Source: Thermobifida halotolerans
GTDB taxonomy: Bacteria; Actinomycetota; Actinomycetes; Streptosporangiales; Streptosporangiaceae
Length of the DNA: 64,000 nucleotides
Assembly (NCBI RefSeq): GCF_003574835.2
Contig: NZ_CP063196.1
Location: 2,294,001-2,358,000 of the forward strand
Reading direction: 5' to 3'
The position numbers and the translations under genes were made by a program. Every line of letters starts with the position of its first letter. The stretch's first letter is position 1. Positions 26,302 to 35,061 of this stretch are shown piece after piece. The notes under the pieces were generated by a model that ran no database searches, was not told the origin of the DNA, and was given only the letters and a program-made list of their open reading frames with translations.

Positions 26302-26466
26302 CGTGCACACTCCCCGATCAGACAACGCGACCACCGTAGCCGCCCGCGCATGCCTGCGGAGGAGAACGGAAGAAGCGGAAGGGGGGAGCACCCGTGAAAA
26401 CGACAGGGAGTACCTGTCGGATTCGCTCTACGCCCAGTTGAGTGCCAGCGCTTTCCCTTTCCCGGT

Positions 26467-28008
26467 TCATGCCGGCCGCCGGGCCGCTGTGAACCGCGGC
26501 GAGTAGTAGTCGCTCTGCACGGGTTCGACGCGGATGGTCTGTCCGGTGGAGGGGGCGTTGACCATCTGGCCGTCGCCGACGTACATGGTGACGTGGCTGG
26601 GTGAGGGGCCCGACCCGGTGTCGTAGAACAGCAGGTCACCGGGCTGCAGTTCGTCCAACCCGACCGGGATGCCGATTCTGACCTGGTCGGTGGTGACGCG
26701 GGGGATGCTGACGCCGGCAGCGGCCCATGCGGCCTGGGTGAGTCCCGAGCAGTCGAAGCCGTGCGGGCCGGTGCCGCCCCAGACGTAGGGCTTGCCGACC
26801 TGCCGCAGCGCCCACGCCGCGGCGGCCTGCCCGGCTTCGCTTCCCCCTCCTGCCCCCGGGTTGAGGGGGGTGCGGGTGTCGAAGCGGTCGACGGCGGCGA
26901 GCACGTCGGCGACGTAGGCGTGGCTGCGGTTGTAGCGGAACAGGGCGTCGGCGAGCTGGCCGCGGTCGGTGAAGTCGACACCGGCGCCGCCCGCGCTGAG
27001 GCAGAGCTCGCGGGCGCTGGCGAGCGCGGAGTCGTAGACGTTGTGCGGGTCCGCACTACCGTCGCCGTTGCCGTCGGCGCCGTAGGCGGGCCAGCCCGAG
27101 GGCAGGTGCTGGTTGGGTCCCACGGCGCGGTCGTACTCGGTGTCGCCGTCCCACCTGCCGTTGTCGGTGTCGTAGTGGGGGGTGAGGTTGCCGCCTGCGC
27201 CGGAGCCGTCCAGTCGGGGGCCGATCATGGGCGGGCGCACACTGGTGACCAGCAGACGCTGCGCCACCAGTCCGGCCAGCATTCCGTTGATCACGGAGTC
27301 CGGCCTCTCTGGGAAGTCGGATGCCAGTTTGTCGGCCAGATCGCCCAGGCGGACCGGGGTCTGAACGGCTTGGAAGACCGTGTGGACCGCTTCGGTATAG
27401 CGGACCGACACCTCCACCGGCTCAGCCCCGCGTACCGCACCGCTCTGCTGATGGCAGCCCACGACCAGCCGCCCGTCCCGGACGAACGCGAGGTTGTTGC
27501 GCACTACCAGCAGTCGGCGGCTCAATTCGGGGATGGCCTCCAGACGTGTGACCACTCCGTCGAGCCATGCGGAGTCGACCCGTGCGACAGCGCGATGCTC
27601 TTCACCGAAGCGCACCGCAGGCGCAGAGCCGAACCGGGCCGGCGCCACACCGGAGAACAAGCCGAACGGCGTCGCCCGACTCTCCGTCCGCAGCAGGTAC
27701 CGGGCCAGCGACAGCACCGCGCGGCGGACCTCGCGCCTACGCACCCGGCGGCCCTCGCACACCTCGTGGACTCGACGAGCCAGGTCCGGGCTGGCGACTT
27801 CGACGCCCGCCGCGAATCTGTCGGACGCCCACACCTGCCGCAGCCAGTCCACCCAGGACGCCAGGTGCTCCTCCGTGTCGTCGGTCAGGTCCGGCCACAG
27901 TGGCACGCTTCCAGGGCGGCAGGCTGCTGCCCGTACCACGGCCGCGTCCACGAACCTGTACAACTCCGGCTCCTCAAGGGTTGGGTACTCGCGTGGTGGT
28001 GGAGGCAT
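26467..28008 (-). CDS. chimeric ORF: truncated LanB dehydratase fused to NlpC/P60 hydrolase C-terminus
   Basis: 513 aa. Residues 1–262 match the N-terminal part of class I lanthipeptide dehydratases: LSLARYLLRTESRATPFGLF near residue 100, with the strand–helix layout of the glutamylation domain. At about residue 262 (near 27222) the protein switches abruptly to the C-terminal half of an actinobacterial lytic transglycosylase/C40 peptidase. That half has TEYDRAVGPNQHLPSGW near residue 295 and an NlpC/P60 domain with catalytic GFDCSGLTQAAW near 425 and SHVTMYVG. The LanB remainder and the peptidase's signal peptide are absent. The fusion is in frame. It probably arose by deletion or recombination and is unlikely to dehydrate anything. 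Confidence 0.85.
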   Translation of the reverse strand: MPPPPREYPTLEEPELYRFVDAAVVRAAACRPGSVPLWPDLTDDTEEHLASWVDWLRQVWASDRFAAGVEVASPDLARRVHEVCEGRRVRRREVRRAVLSLARYLLRTESRATPFGLFSGVAPARFGSAPAVRFGEEHRAVARVDSAWLDGVVTRLEAIPELSRRLLVVRNNLAFVRDGRLVVGCHQQSGAVRGAEPVEVSVRYTEAVHTVFQAVQTPVRLGDLADKLASDFPERPDSVINGMLAGLVAQRLLVTSVRPPMIGPRLDGSGAGGNLTPHYDTDNGRWDGDTEYDRAVGPNQHLPSGWPAYGADGNGDGSADPHNVYDSALASARELCLSAGGAGVDFTDRGQLADALFRYNRSHAYVADVLAAVDRFDTRTPLNPGAGGGSEAGQAAAAWALRQVGKPYVWGGTGPHGFDCSGLTQAAWAAAGVSIPRVTTDQVRIGIPVGLDELQPGDLLFYDTGSGPSPSHVTMYVGDGQMVNAPSTGQTIRVEPVQSDYYSPRFTAARRPA

Positions 28009-28023
28009 GCCTCCACCACCACG
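27992..28023. repeat. 32-base perfect palindrome centred on the LanB start codon
   Basis: The halves CGTGGTGGTGGAGGCA (27992–28007) and TGCCTCCACCACCACG (28008–28023) are exact reverse complements. On the minus strand the ATG begins at the centre and the GGAGG ribosome site lies within one arm, so an mRNA hairpin could hide the start. Part of it encodes the MPPPPRE N-terminus. Confidence 0.85.
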
Positions 28024-28044
28024 GGGATCGGATGCGTGTCGGGG

Positions 28045-28069
28045 CCAGAGCGGTCAGCAGCCGCTCTGG
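28045..28069 (-). terminator. hairpin over the stop codon of the lanthipeptide precursor gene
   Basis: The arms CCAGAGCGG and CCGCTCTGG (9 perfect base pairs, 7-base loop) span the precursor's stop codon. Between a precursor and its modifying enzyme, such a hairpin usually lets most transcripts stop after the precursor and a few continue. It is an attenuator candidate. No T-tract follows. Confidence 0.55.
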
Positions 28070-28221
28070 GCCGGGCAGGCGCTTTCGCAGGTGGTTCCGC
28101 ATCCGTCGTCGGTGAGCCGCATCAGGTCGCTGATGACGGGGCCGGACTCGACGATGCTGATGTCGAGGTCGAACTGGGGGTCTTCCACACCGATCACGGT
28201 CTGAGGCGTCTGGATAGTCAC
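28054..28221 (-). CDS. FxLD-family lanthipeptide precursor peptide
   Basis: 55 aa from a GTG with an excellent GAGGAGGAG upstream. The leader contains FDLDIS near residue 17, the FxLD box recognised by LanB/LanC-type enzymes. The C-terminal core has four cysteines with Ser/Thr in between: DDGCGTTCESACPAQSGC. It lies between the FxLD-system methyltransferase and the truncated LanB, as in FxLD lanthipeptide clusters of actinomycetes. LanB would dehydrate Ser/Thr and a cyclase would form thioether rings, but the LanB here is broken and no cyclase is nearby, so the peptide may no longer mature. Confidence 0.85.
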   Translation of the reverse strand: MTIQTPQTVIGVEDPQFDLDISIVESGPVISDLMRLTDDGCGTTCESACPAQSGC

Positions 28222-28283
28222 GTACTCCTCCTCGTAGTGGCGTTGTCCGAATATTCAGGGGTTTCCGGCCCGGCTGCCCTGCT

Positions 28284-29528
28284 TCAGGGCCAGGAGATGA
28301 CGATGCGGGTGTGGTTTTTGTCGATGATCCTTCCGGCGGGGAGTTCGGCGTCGGGGGTGGCTGCGGGAAACACCTCGATGCGCGCCCCCGACCCCCCGCG
28401 GTGGTCGCGGTCCCAGGTCCGGATGTGGTCGATGTACTCCTCGGCGAGGCGTTCGGCTTCGGGGCCGTGCGCGTACGCGCCGAACTCGAACCTGGTGCGG
28501 CTCTCGTTGACCGGGCGCGCCGAGGCCCGGTAGGCGAAACTGTTCCCCGCCACGATCGCTTTGCCTCCGTACAGCGCGGACCTGCTGGCCAGTCCGCTGT
28601 CGACCGCTTCTTTCGTGGCTTTGACCAGGCCGAAGCCGTCGACTGCGGTGGCGATCCACAGGTCCAGGCCGTGCAGCGGCTCGCCGTCACCGAACTCCAT
28701 GCCTCCCCAGCGCTCGGTTCGCGGTCCGAGCAGGGCCTTGCGCAGACCGGCGGCGTCAACGGGCTGGCCGGTGTCGATCAGCAGGCTGACCCTGCCCTCA
28801 TCCAGCGCGACCACCTGCTCGCTGTGGGCGCCGGCTCCCTGCATCGGCACGAAGGCGCAGAGCCGGTAGTCCCGGCTCACCAGGCGGTCGCCTTCGCGCT
28901 CGAAGGCCACCGAGCGCGTCAGCCCGCGCATCCGCAGCGGAACAACGATCCTCCCGGCCTCGGCGAGCTGCCCGGTCCAGGCGGGCGGGATGTCCCACGC
29001 GCCCGCAGTGACAATGATCCGGTCGAACGGGGCGTGCTCTGGCACGCCGTAGGCGGCGTCGCCCAGCACCACGTCGACCCGCCCGTATCCGGCGGCGTCG
29101 AGATAGCGTCGGGCGCGGTCGGCGATCTCCGGATCGATGTCGGCAGAGACCACTTTCCCGGTCCGGCCGACCAGTTCGGCGATCAGTGCCGCATTGTAGC
29201 CGCCGGAGCCGATCTCCAGTACCCGCATGCCCGGTTCGATCCGGGCCTGTTCCAGCATCGCGGCCTGGATCTCCGACGCGGACACCACGCTGGTGGCCGC
29301 ACCGGACCCGTTCTGCTTCCGGTGCAGGGTGGTCATGGTGGCATAGGCCCGCTCCAGCGGCTCGCCCGGGGCGAACAGGTGCCGCGGCACCGTGCTGAAA
29401 GCAGCGGCCACCGAACCGCTGCGGACCGCTCCCAGATCGCGCAGCTCACCCACCATCTTCTCGCGCAACTCCTCAGCGCGATCGGTCTCGCCGGTAGTCC
29501 TGGTGTTCGTGTCTTGACGTTCGCTCAC
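28284..29528 (-). CDS. FxLD-system SAM-dependent methyltransferase (PCMT-like)
   Basis: About 414 aa from GTG 29528. The N-terminal half is a protein-L-isoaspartate methyltransferase fold: TSVVSASEIQAAMLEQARI near residue 85, the SAM loop VLEIGSGGYNAALIAEL near residue 110, and DRIIVTAGAWDIPPAW near residue 170. The C-terminal ~180 residues are the extension typical of methyltransferases of the FxLD lanthipeptide system (TIGR04364-type). It probably methylates an Asp or the C-terminus of the neighbouring precursor. It is upstream of the precursor on the same strand, 62 bases apart. It looks intact, unlike the LanB. Confidence 0.88.
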   Translation of the reverse strand: MSERQDTNTRTTGETDRAEELREKMVGELRDLGAVRSGSVAAAFSTVPRHLFAPGEPLERAYATMTTLHRKQNGSGAATSVVSASEIQAAMLEQARIEPGMRVLEIGSGGYNAALIAELVGRTGKVVSADIDPEIADRARRYLDAAGYGRVDVVLGDAAYGVPEHAPFDRIIVTAGAWDIPPAWTGQLAEAGRIVVPLRMRGLTRSVAFEREGDRLVSRDYRLCAFVPMQGAGAHSEQVVALDEGRVSLLIDTGQPVDAAGLRKALLGPRTERWGGMEFGDGEPLHGLDLWIATAVDGFGLVKATKEAVDSGLASRSALYGGKAIVAGNSFAYRASARPVNESRTRFEFGAYAHGPEAERLAEEYIDHIRTWDRDHRGGSGARIEVFPAATPDAELPAGRIIDKNHTRIVISWP

Positions 29529-30240
29529 TTGGTGGTTCTTCCACGTTCTGGGGCCGATGGGAGAAGCCCACCGACTGGGAATGCACGAGGAATCTGGTCT
29601 TCGTGGAATCGGATTCTCTCTCCTCGCCTGCGCTTCCACCGAAGTGGTACGCGGGGAGGCGACGTGGAAACAAGTCTCGATGCACGGGCCACGGAGATCT
29701 ATGCCGAGCTGTCATAAAGTTCGGCATACTCCCCACGGAGCCAAAGAAGAATCACCATTCCACACCACTTGACCGATTTGCCGCTTTCCGGCCCTCGAAG
29801 AATTCCCGGTGGAGGCGGCAGAGCCTGTGGAGGCACGTCCTCAGCAGAAATGAGAGACGCCGGAAGGATCCTCAGTCACCGTGGAAGGCCGCGACAGCAC
29901 CGGGGTCCTCCCGTGCTTCCGCCTCGATAGCGAGCTGGCTGCCGAGCACCGGCGCAGCAGAAAGGCCCGTACCGGTGAGGAGATCGGTGTGAAAGGCTCT
30001 GCCAGGACGTGTGTCCGGCATTCAGGGCACTGCGCGGTGAAGATCCGGGGCAGGACCGGAAAGCAGACGGGCGACCGCTGCGGCAACGGCATCGCCCCCG
30101 CTCGCGCAGCAAGGCCGCGCATTGTGGTCGCCCGATACGGCTCTTGGGGCCGCCTTCGGGTGGACGACTCCGCTGGTCGCCGTCACCACGGCTGGGCGGC
30201 AGAGTCTCCTTGAAGGGCTTCCCGGTCTTCCCACCGTGGT
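29529..30240. other. intergenic stretch upstream of the lanthipeptide methyltransferase, with one inverted repeat
   Basis: About 710 bases without a convincing gene; possible frames on both strands are arginine/cysteine-rich and lack ribosome sites. A 7-base inverted repeat ATGCCGA (29701–29707) / TCGGCAT (29721–29727) with an A/T-rich centre lies about 175 bases upstream of the methyltransferase and could be an operator. This piece is somewhat A/T-rich around 29700–29780, consistent with a promoter. Confidence 0.4.
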
Positions 30241-30777
30241 TCAGTTCTGGCCGGTTCGGGTGGCGGGGAGGTAGAGCAGCGCGTTCATGGTGGTGCCGGA
30301 GACGAGTTCGCGTCGGGCGACCAGGTCGGGCACGCGGGCCAGCGGTACCCAGTCGACGCGTTCGGCTTCCCAGTCCTCCGCGGGATCTCCGATGTGCTCG
30401 GCGCTCTCGGCGAGGAAGATGTGGTGTTCGGAGTCGGAGATGCCGCTGGAGGGCTGGACGTAGACCAGGGGCCGCAGCGGGCCGACCCGCCATCCGGTCT
30501 CCTCCTCCACCTCGCGGGCCGCCGCGGCCTGGGGGCTCTCCCCGTCCTTGATGCCGCCGATGGGGATCTCATAGCCCTAGGTGTCGGTGATGAACCGGTG
30601 CCGCCACAGCAGCAGCACCTCGCCGCGGCCGTTGAGCACCACCGCCCCGGCTCCGGGGGCGGAGCGGATCAGGCGGTGGGACAGGTGGCGTCCGCCGGTG
30701 ATCTCCACGTCGGCGAGCCGGATGTCCAGCCACCGGTCCTGGTACAGCGGTTTCTCCGAGTGGACGATCCAACGCAT
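30241..30777 (-). pseudogene. Nudix hydrolase interrupted by one in-frame amber codon
   Basis: A 178-codon minus-strand frame encodes a Nudix enzyme, but codon 67 is TAG (30577–30579). The break falls in RFITDT*GYEIP, where relatives have Trp (TGG), so a single base change explains it. Downstream, the Nudix box is perfectly conserved: GGIKDGESPQAAAAREVEEE then TGW (Gx5Ex7REUxEExGU). The N-terminal part would give a 66-aa fragment; restart after the stop is conceivable but would lack the first strands. It lies downstream of the XRE regulator at 30822 on the same strand. Confidence 0.8.
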
Positions 30778-30821
30778 GCCGCAACCCCCGATCCCGACGG
30801 CCCTCTACCGCGTCCAGACAA

Positions 30822-32054
30822 TCACAGGACAAGGGCCAGCTCCGCATCAACCTGCTCGCGGAATTCCCGAACCTCCGGGGTGCTGCTGCGCCCCAGTGCC
30901 GATTGGACGGAGCGGATCCGATCGTGCAGACGACCGGACTCCACACCGCGGATCCGGAGCAGCGCCTCCCGCGCCGGCTCCAGGGCTTCGTCGGCGCTTC
31001 CCGACTGCGCGCGGATAACAGCCAGACCCGCGTAGCGGTGGACCTGGCCCCGCAGATGAGCAGCATCAGCAGTCTCAAGGCTCTCCAGAGCGTACTCTTC
31101 GGCCGCCTTCAGGTCACCGAGTCGGCGCAGAGCTTCGGAGAACTGGGTCTCCATGAGCCCTGGCTGCACGTAGCTGGTTTCGGACGGCTCCTCGCCGTAG
31201 CGGATTCGGTTGGCCGCCGCTTCGGAAAGGCCCATCTGCTCGTGGCAGGCAGCGCGATCCCCCAGACGCGCGTAGGCCCGTGCCTGCATGGACCGCAGAT
31301 CGGAGACAAGGGCGGGACTGAGGCGTCCGCGGCCCGCTCCGAGCGCGGTTTCCGTGTACTGGACAACCAGCGGGTACCTGCTCATACTCATCGCCTGGTT
31401 GGCCAGCAGAGCCACTACATAGCCGCCGAATCCACGGTCTCCTGATGCCTTGGCCATGTGAAGCGCAGCGCGAAAGTACTTTCGGGCCAGAACCTGATCT
31501 CGCGCGTCGTAGGCGCAGATCCCGGCCAGTGCGGTGAGGCTCCCCGCCGTCCGGAACAGACGCCTGCCCACTTCGTCGGTGCAGGAGGCGCTGAGCACCG
31601 GCATGACACGGGTGGCGAGGAACCGGGCCAGACGGGGCCGTACCGGTATGCCGCCCACACGCCGGTACATCTCCTCGTAGTGCGACCGAGCACTGCGCAG
31701 CCTGGCCAGGTCTCCTTCTCCGAACCGGCCGCCCAGCCCGGCGCTACCGAGGCCGGTTCCCCGAACCTTCTCCGCCGCTTCGCCATCCAGGACAGTGCGG
31801 AAGGACGGTACCAGGGCTTCTGCCAATCCCTCCGCGCCATACAGCAGCGGAGCCGCCGACAGGACAGGTTGCGGCGCTTCAAGGCCTTCCCAGGCTCGAC
31901 GTCTGCGGTCAGGGTCGCGCAGGGTGCGTTTGCCGGACTCCAGACGCGAGACCATGCCCTGCGACAGGCCGACCAGGTGAGCGATGGCCTCCTGGGTCAG
32001 GTCGGTGTGGCGCCGCAGCAGCCGCACCACCCGCACGACATCCCCGGCAGCCAC
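30822..32054 (-). CDS. XRE-family regulator with TPR-like domain, N-terminal start unusual
   Basis: 410 aa from GTG 32054, with the helix-turn-helix LTQEAIAHLVGLSQGMVSRL near residue 19 and a long alanine-rich helical domain. The frame continues upstream without a stop to about 32147 and encodes a zinc-ribbon-like CPNCGHNRQKNECACVPCSF, which matches the start of the paralogue at 42173 (MICGNCGHDRTRRACRCIP). Where that paralogue has ATG, this gene has ATA ATA, preceded by AGGAGG. Either an ATA start is used, or a mutation has removed the original start and translation now begins at the internal GTG. It is divergent from gltX. Confidence 0.75.
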   Translation of the reverse strand: MAAGDVVRVVRLLRRHTDLTQEAIAHLVGLSQGMVSRLESGKRTLRDPDRRRRAWEGLEAPQPVLSAAPLLYGAEGLAEALVPSFRTVLDGEAAEKVRGTGLGSAGLGGRFGEGDLARLRSARSHYEEMYRRVGGIPVRPRLARFLATRVMPVLSASCTDEVGRRLFRTAGSLTALAGICAYDARDQVLARKYFRAALHMAKASGDRGFGGYVVALLANQAMSMSRYPLVVQYTETALGAGRGRLSPALVSDLRSMQARAYARLGDRAACHEQMGLSEAAANRIRYGEEPSETSYVQPGLMETQFSEALRRLGDLKAAEEYALESLETADAAHLRGQVHRYAGLAVIRAQSGSADEALEPAREALLRIRGVESGRLHDRIRSVQSALGRSSTPEVREFREQVDAELALVL

Positions 32055-32277
32055 TGCTTCACGAACTTCCGCATACTCCCAGAAACTACATGGAACACAC
32101 GCGCATTCATTCTTCTGGCGATTATGTCCACAATTGGGGCATATTATTCACTTCATCCTCCTGGCGGATAGCTTACGAGTGTTTCCAGAACAGCCGGAGG
32201 AGTTCATGACGGGTCGATGACCGTCATGGCATGGATTTTCGCAGTCTGCTCCTTTTCGGTGGCGCTAGGGTTTCCTT

Positions 32278-33683
32278 GTGGCTGACTCTCCGATTCGCAC
32301 CAGGTTCGCTCCCTCCCCTACCGGCATGTTCCACGTGGGCAACGCCCGGTCACTGCTGCTGAACTGGGTGGTCGCGCGACAATCCGGCGGGACCATGGTG
32401 CTGCGGATCGAGGACACCGACGCCGCCCGCTCCCGCCCAGAGTGGACCGAGGGCATTCTGGCTGCCATGGCCTGGCTGGGCGTGGACGACATCCAGTACG
32501 AGGGCCCCTACTTCCAGACCGACGACGCCGCCAAGCACACCGAGGCCGCCCAGCGCCTGTTCAAAGAAGGCCTGGCCTACTACTGCGACTGCACCCGCGA
32601 GCAGGTGCAGCAGCGCCGCGACAACCCCAACCTCGGCTACGACGGGTTCTGCCGGAATCGGGGCCTGGAGGCCGCTGCGGGCCGGGCGCTGCGCTTCCGC
32701 ATCCCCGAGGGCGGCACCACGGTGGTCGACGACCAGATCCGGGGCCGGGTGGAGTTCCCGCACGCCGCGCTGGAGGACTTCGTCATCGCCCGCGGCGACG
32801 GCTCGGCGTGTTCGTGCTGGCCAACGTGGTCGACGACGCCGAGATGGGCATCACCCACGTCATCCGCGGCAAGGAGCACCTGCCCAACACCCCCAAGCAG
32901 CAACTGCTGTGGCAGGCACTGGGACACACCCCGCCGGTGTGGGCGCACGCGCCCGTGCTGGTCAACGACAGGCGGCAGAAGCTATCCAAGCGCCGCGACA
33001 AGGTCGCCATAGAGTCCTACCGGGACGAGGGCTTTCTGCCCGAGGCGATGGTCAACTACCCGATGCTGCTACCGGGTGCCGACCACGAGATCATGCCGTT
33101 CGACCAGATGGTGCCGCTGTTCGACCTGGCCGACGTCAACTCCTCTCCGGCGTTCTTCGACGAGAAGAAGCAGCGCGCGTTCAACGGCGAGTACATCCGC
33201 GCCCTAGACACGGCCGAGTTCGTGAAGCGCTGCACCCCCTATCTGCGCGCCGAGAACGTGCCCTGGCCGACGGACGCCTACGACGCGGCCGTCTTCGCCC
33301 AGATCGCGCCGCTGGCCCAAAGCCGCGTCTCCGTGCTCGGTGAGATCGTCGCCTACGCCGACTTCCTGTTCCTGGAGCAACCGGTGCGGGACGAGAAGAG
33401 CTGGGCCAAGGCGATGAAACCCGACACCGCCCGACCGGTGCTCGCCGATACGCTCGACCGCTTCAGCGAGGCGGCGCTGGTCTGGGAGGCCGCCGCGCTG
33501 AAGACCGCGGTGGAGGAGGTCGGGGCCGCCCACGGCCTCAAACCCGGTAAGGCCCAGGCCCCGGTGCGGGTCGCCGTGACCGGCCGCACCGTCGGACTGC
33601 CGCTGTTCGAGTCACTGGAACTGCTCGGCCGCGACCGCACCCTGCGCCGGATTCAGGCCGCCCTGGACCGGCTGAACACCTGA
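32278..33683 (+). pseudogene. gltX: paralogous glutamyl-tRNA synthetase with one frameshift
   Basis: The frame from GTG 32278 has the class I signature [17 protein letters not shown] and continues normally to about residue 178 ([10 protein letters not shown]). Near 32806–32812 one base is missing; the correct sequence ([20 protein letters not shown]) resumes in the next frame and carries the KLSKR motif through to a normal C-terminus at 33683. Total length (~468 codons) fits GluRS. A real gene would need a second functional copy elsewhere. LanB dehydratases use glutamyl-tRNA, so a spare GluRS 4 kb from a LanB relic may have been part of that pathway. A sequencing error is the alternative. Confidence 0.85.
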
Positions 33684-34021
33684 CGCGCCGCCCTGGTCCT
33701 GGCCAGGACCAGGGCCCGGGGCAGAACCGTTACCAGTCCGGTCGGCTCGGGGCCGTGGACACGCCCGGTGAGGACCCAGCGCACCTCCCGTGGTGGCTTG
33801 CCGACCGCTGTTCCCGCGCTCCAGGAGTCGAGCCACCGCAGTGCCCATTCCGCCTGCTCTGGCGGAGCCTCGTACTCGACCTCGGCACGGGAAAGCCTCT
33901 CACAGAGGCTGAGCCGCTGGTGGAGCGGTCTTCGGTAGTGGGACGCGACCCAGGACACGACCTGCGGCGGGCCCGGCGCTCCCCTGTCACGCAACTCCCG
34001 CGCCGAGACCTGCGGGCTCAC
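33653..34021 (-). CDS. hypothetical protein convergent with gltX
   Basis: About 122 aa from GTG 34021; other GTG starts are possible. Codons show strong G/C bias at the third position and the protein has amphipathic helices ([40 protein letters not shown]). It overlaps the last 31 bases of gltX in the convergent direction. No family is recognised. Codon use supports coding better than in the frames around it. Confidence 0.4.
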   Translation of the reverse strand: MSPQVSARELRDRGAPGPPQVVSWVASHYRRPLHQRLSLCERLSRAEVEYEAPPEQAEWALRWLDSWSAGTAVGKPPREVRWVLTGRVHGPEPTGLVTVLPRALVLARTRAARQVFSRSRAA

Positions 34022-34194
34022 CGCGGTGGAGGCCTTCCGGTCCAGTACCCTCAGGCATTGCCGGTCGAAGCTGCTGTCAGCATTGGACGGCAGGACCGGA
34101 CGGAGGTGCCCCGAGGTGTCCAGACAAGGCGTGTCTTTCTGGCCTGCCCTCAGTCCGGTTTGCTGTCCGTGACAGCACTGACGCGAGGAGGCGG

Positions 34195-34800
34195 TTGGAT
34201 GCCTGGAACTGGGCCAAGACCCGGACCGCGGCGGAGGGGGCGGTGTGGCGTTCCGGGGACGCACCCCTGTTCAAACGGACCGGTGGGCGCTGAAGTGCGC
34301 ACCGAAGCAGACTTCCAGCGCATGCTGACGCACCAGGGATTCCCGGTGCCCCGAATCGTGGAGACGGGCCGGGAGCGGGAAGGGTTCTTCTTCGTCGAGC
34401 GGAGCGTGGGCACGGAATCGCTGCACGACGTCGCGATACGCGACACCGAGGAGACCGGGACCGTGCACTAGACGACCGTGGACACGGCCGCGGAGGTCTC
34501 CGTCCGACTGCTGACCGCCCAGATCCGCGCCGCCGAGCAGCACCCCGGACAGGCGGCGGACTGGGTGAGGCGAGCCGGATTCGTCGACACCGTGCTCGCC
34601 GAGAACCCCGACCTCGACACCCACCAGGTGCGCACGGCCCTGGACACGGTCCTCGCGCGACTGGGCGGGATTCCGGTGTCGTTCGGACACCTCGACTACG
34701 GCCTGCCCAACGTCTTCGCCGATGGGGTGATCGACTGGCAGCACCACACCATGCCCCCGTGGTTCGACGTGTATCCGATGCTCGACATCGCAGCGTTCAG
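34195..34800 (+). pseudogene. phosphotransferase (APH-like) gene with frameshift, amber codon and lost 3' end
   Basis: A TTG at 34195 with GAGGAGG opens LDAWNWAKTRTAAEGAVWRS then GDAPLFKRTGG, a typical start for this kinase family. A frameshift near 34287 moves the frame to AEVRTEADFQRMLTHQGFPV. An in-frame TAG follows at 34469–34471. The reading continues to GHLDYGLPNVFADGVIDWQ, where the catalytic HGDxxxxN and DxE motifs should be. Homology ends near 34800, where a fragment of an unrelated regulator begins. Three separate lesions make this a firm pseudogene. Confidence 0.75.
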
Positions 34801-35061
34801 ATGTGCCTGGCACGCCTCGACCTCGCCTCCGGATACCTGGGGTTGGGAGAACTGGACGGTGCGGTGGAACAGATACGTGCCGTGTTCACGGATGCGGAAC
34901 ATCGGCGTACCGACAGTGTGCGGCGGCGACTCCATCAGGTGCGAGAACTGCTGGAGAACACCGACATGCGCACCTCTCCACTGGCTGGTTCCGTACGTGA
35001 TGAGATCATCGACTTCTGCACTCCGTCACCGCTGGCCCTTCCCGGAGGAACCGCACCATGA
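34801..35061 (+). pseudogene. C-terminal fragment of an XRE/TPR regulator
   Basis: The frame from ATG 34801 reads MCLARLDLASGYLGLGELDG then AVEQIRAVF and EIIDF near the end, matching the last TPR helices of actinomycete XRE–TPR regulators such as those at 19833 and 30822. The DNA-binding part is missing; the fragment is joined to the kinase relic. Its stop overlaps the ATG of the next gene as ATGA, so the ancestral regulator was probably coupled to the oxidoreductase at 35058. Confidence 0.6.

Noticed and set aside
29841-30213. Small frames on either strand upstream of the Nudix relic
   Set aside because: No ribosome site, arginine/serine/cysteine-rich composition, no recognisable family.
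30577-34471. A recoded amber (for example pyrrolysine) system explaining the two TAG codons
   Set aside because: The neighbouring genes also carry frameshifts and truncations, and no pyl genes or special tRNA are visible, so simple decay is likelier.
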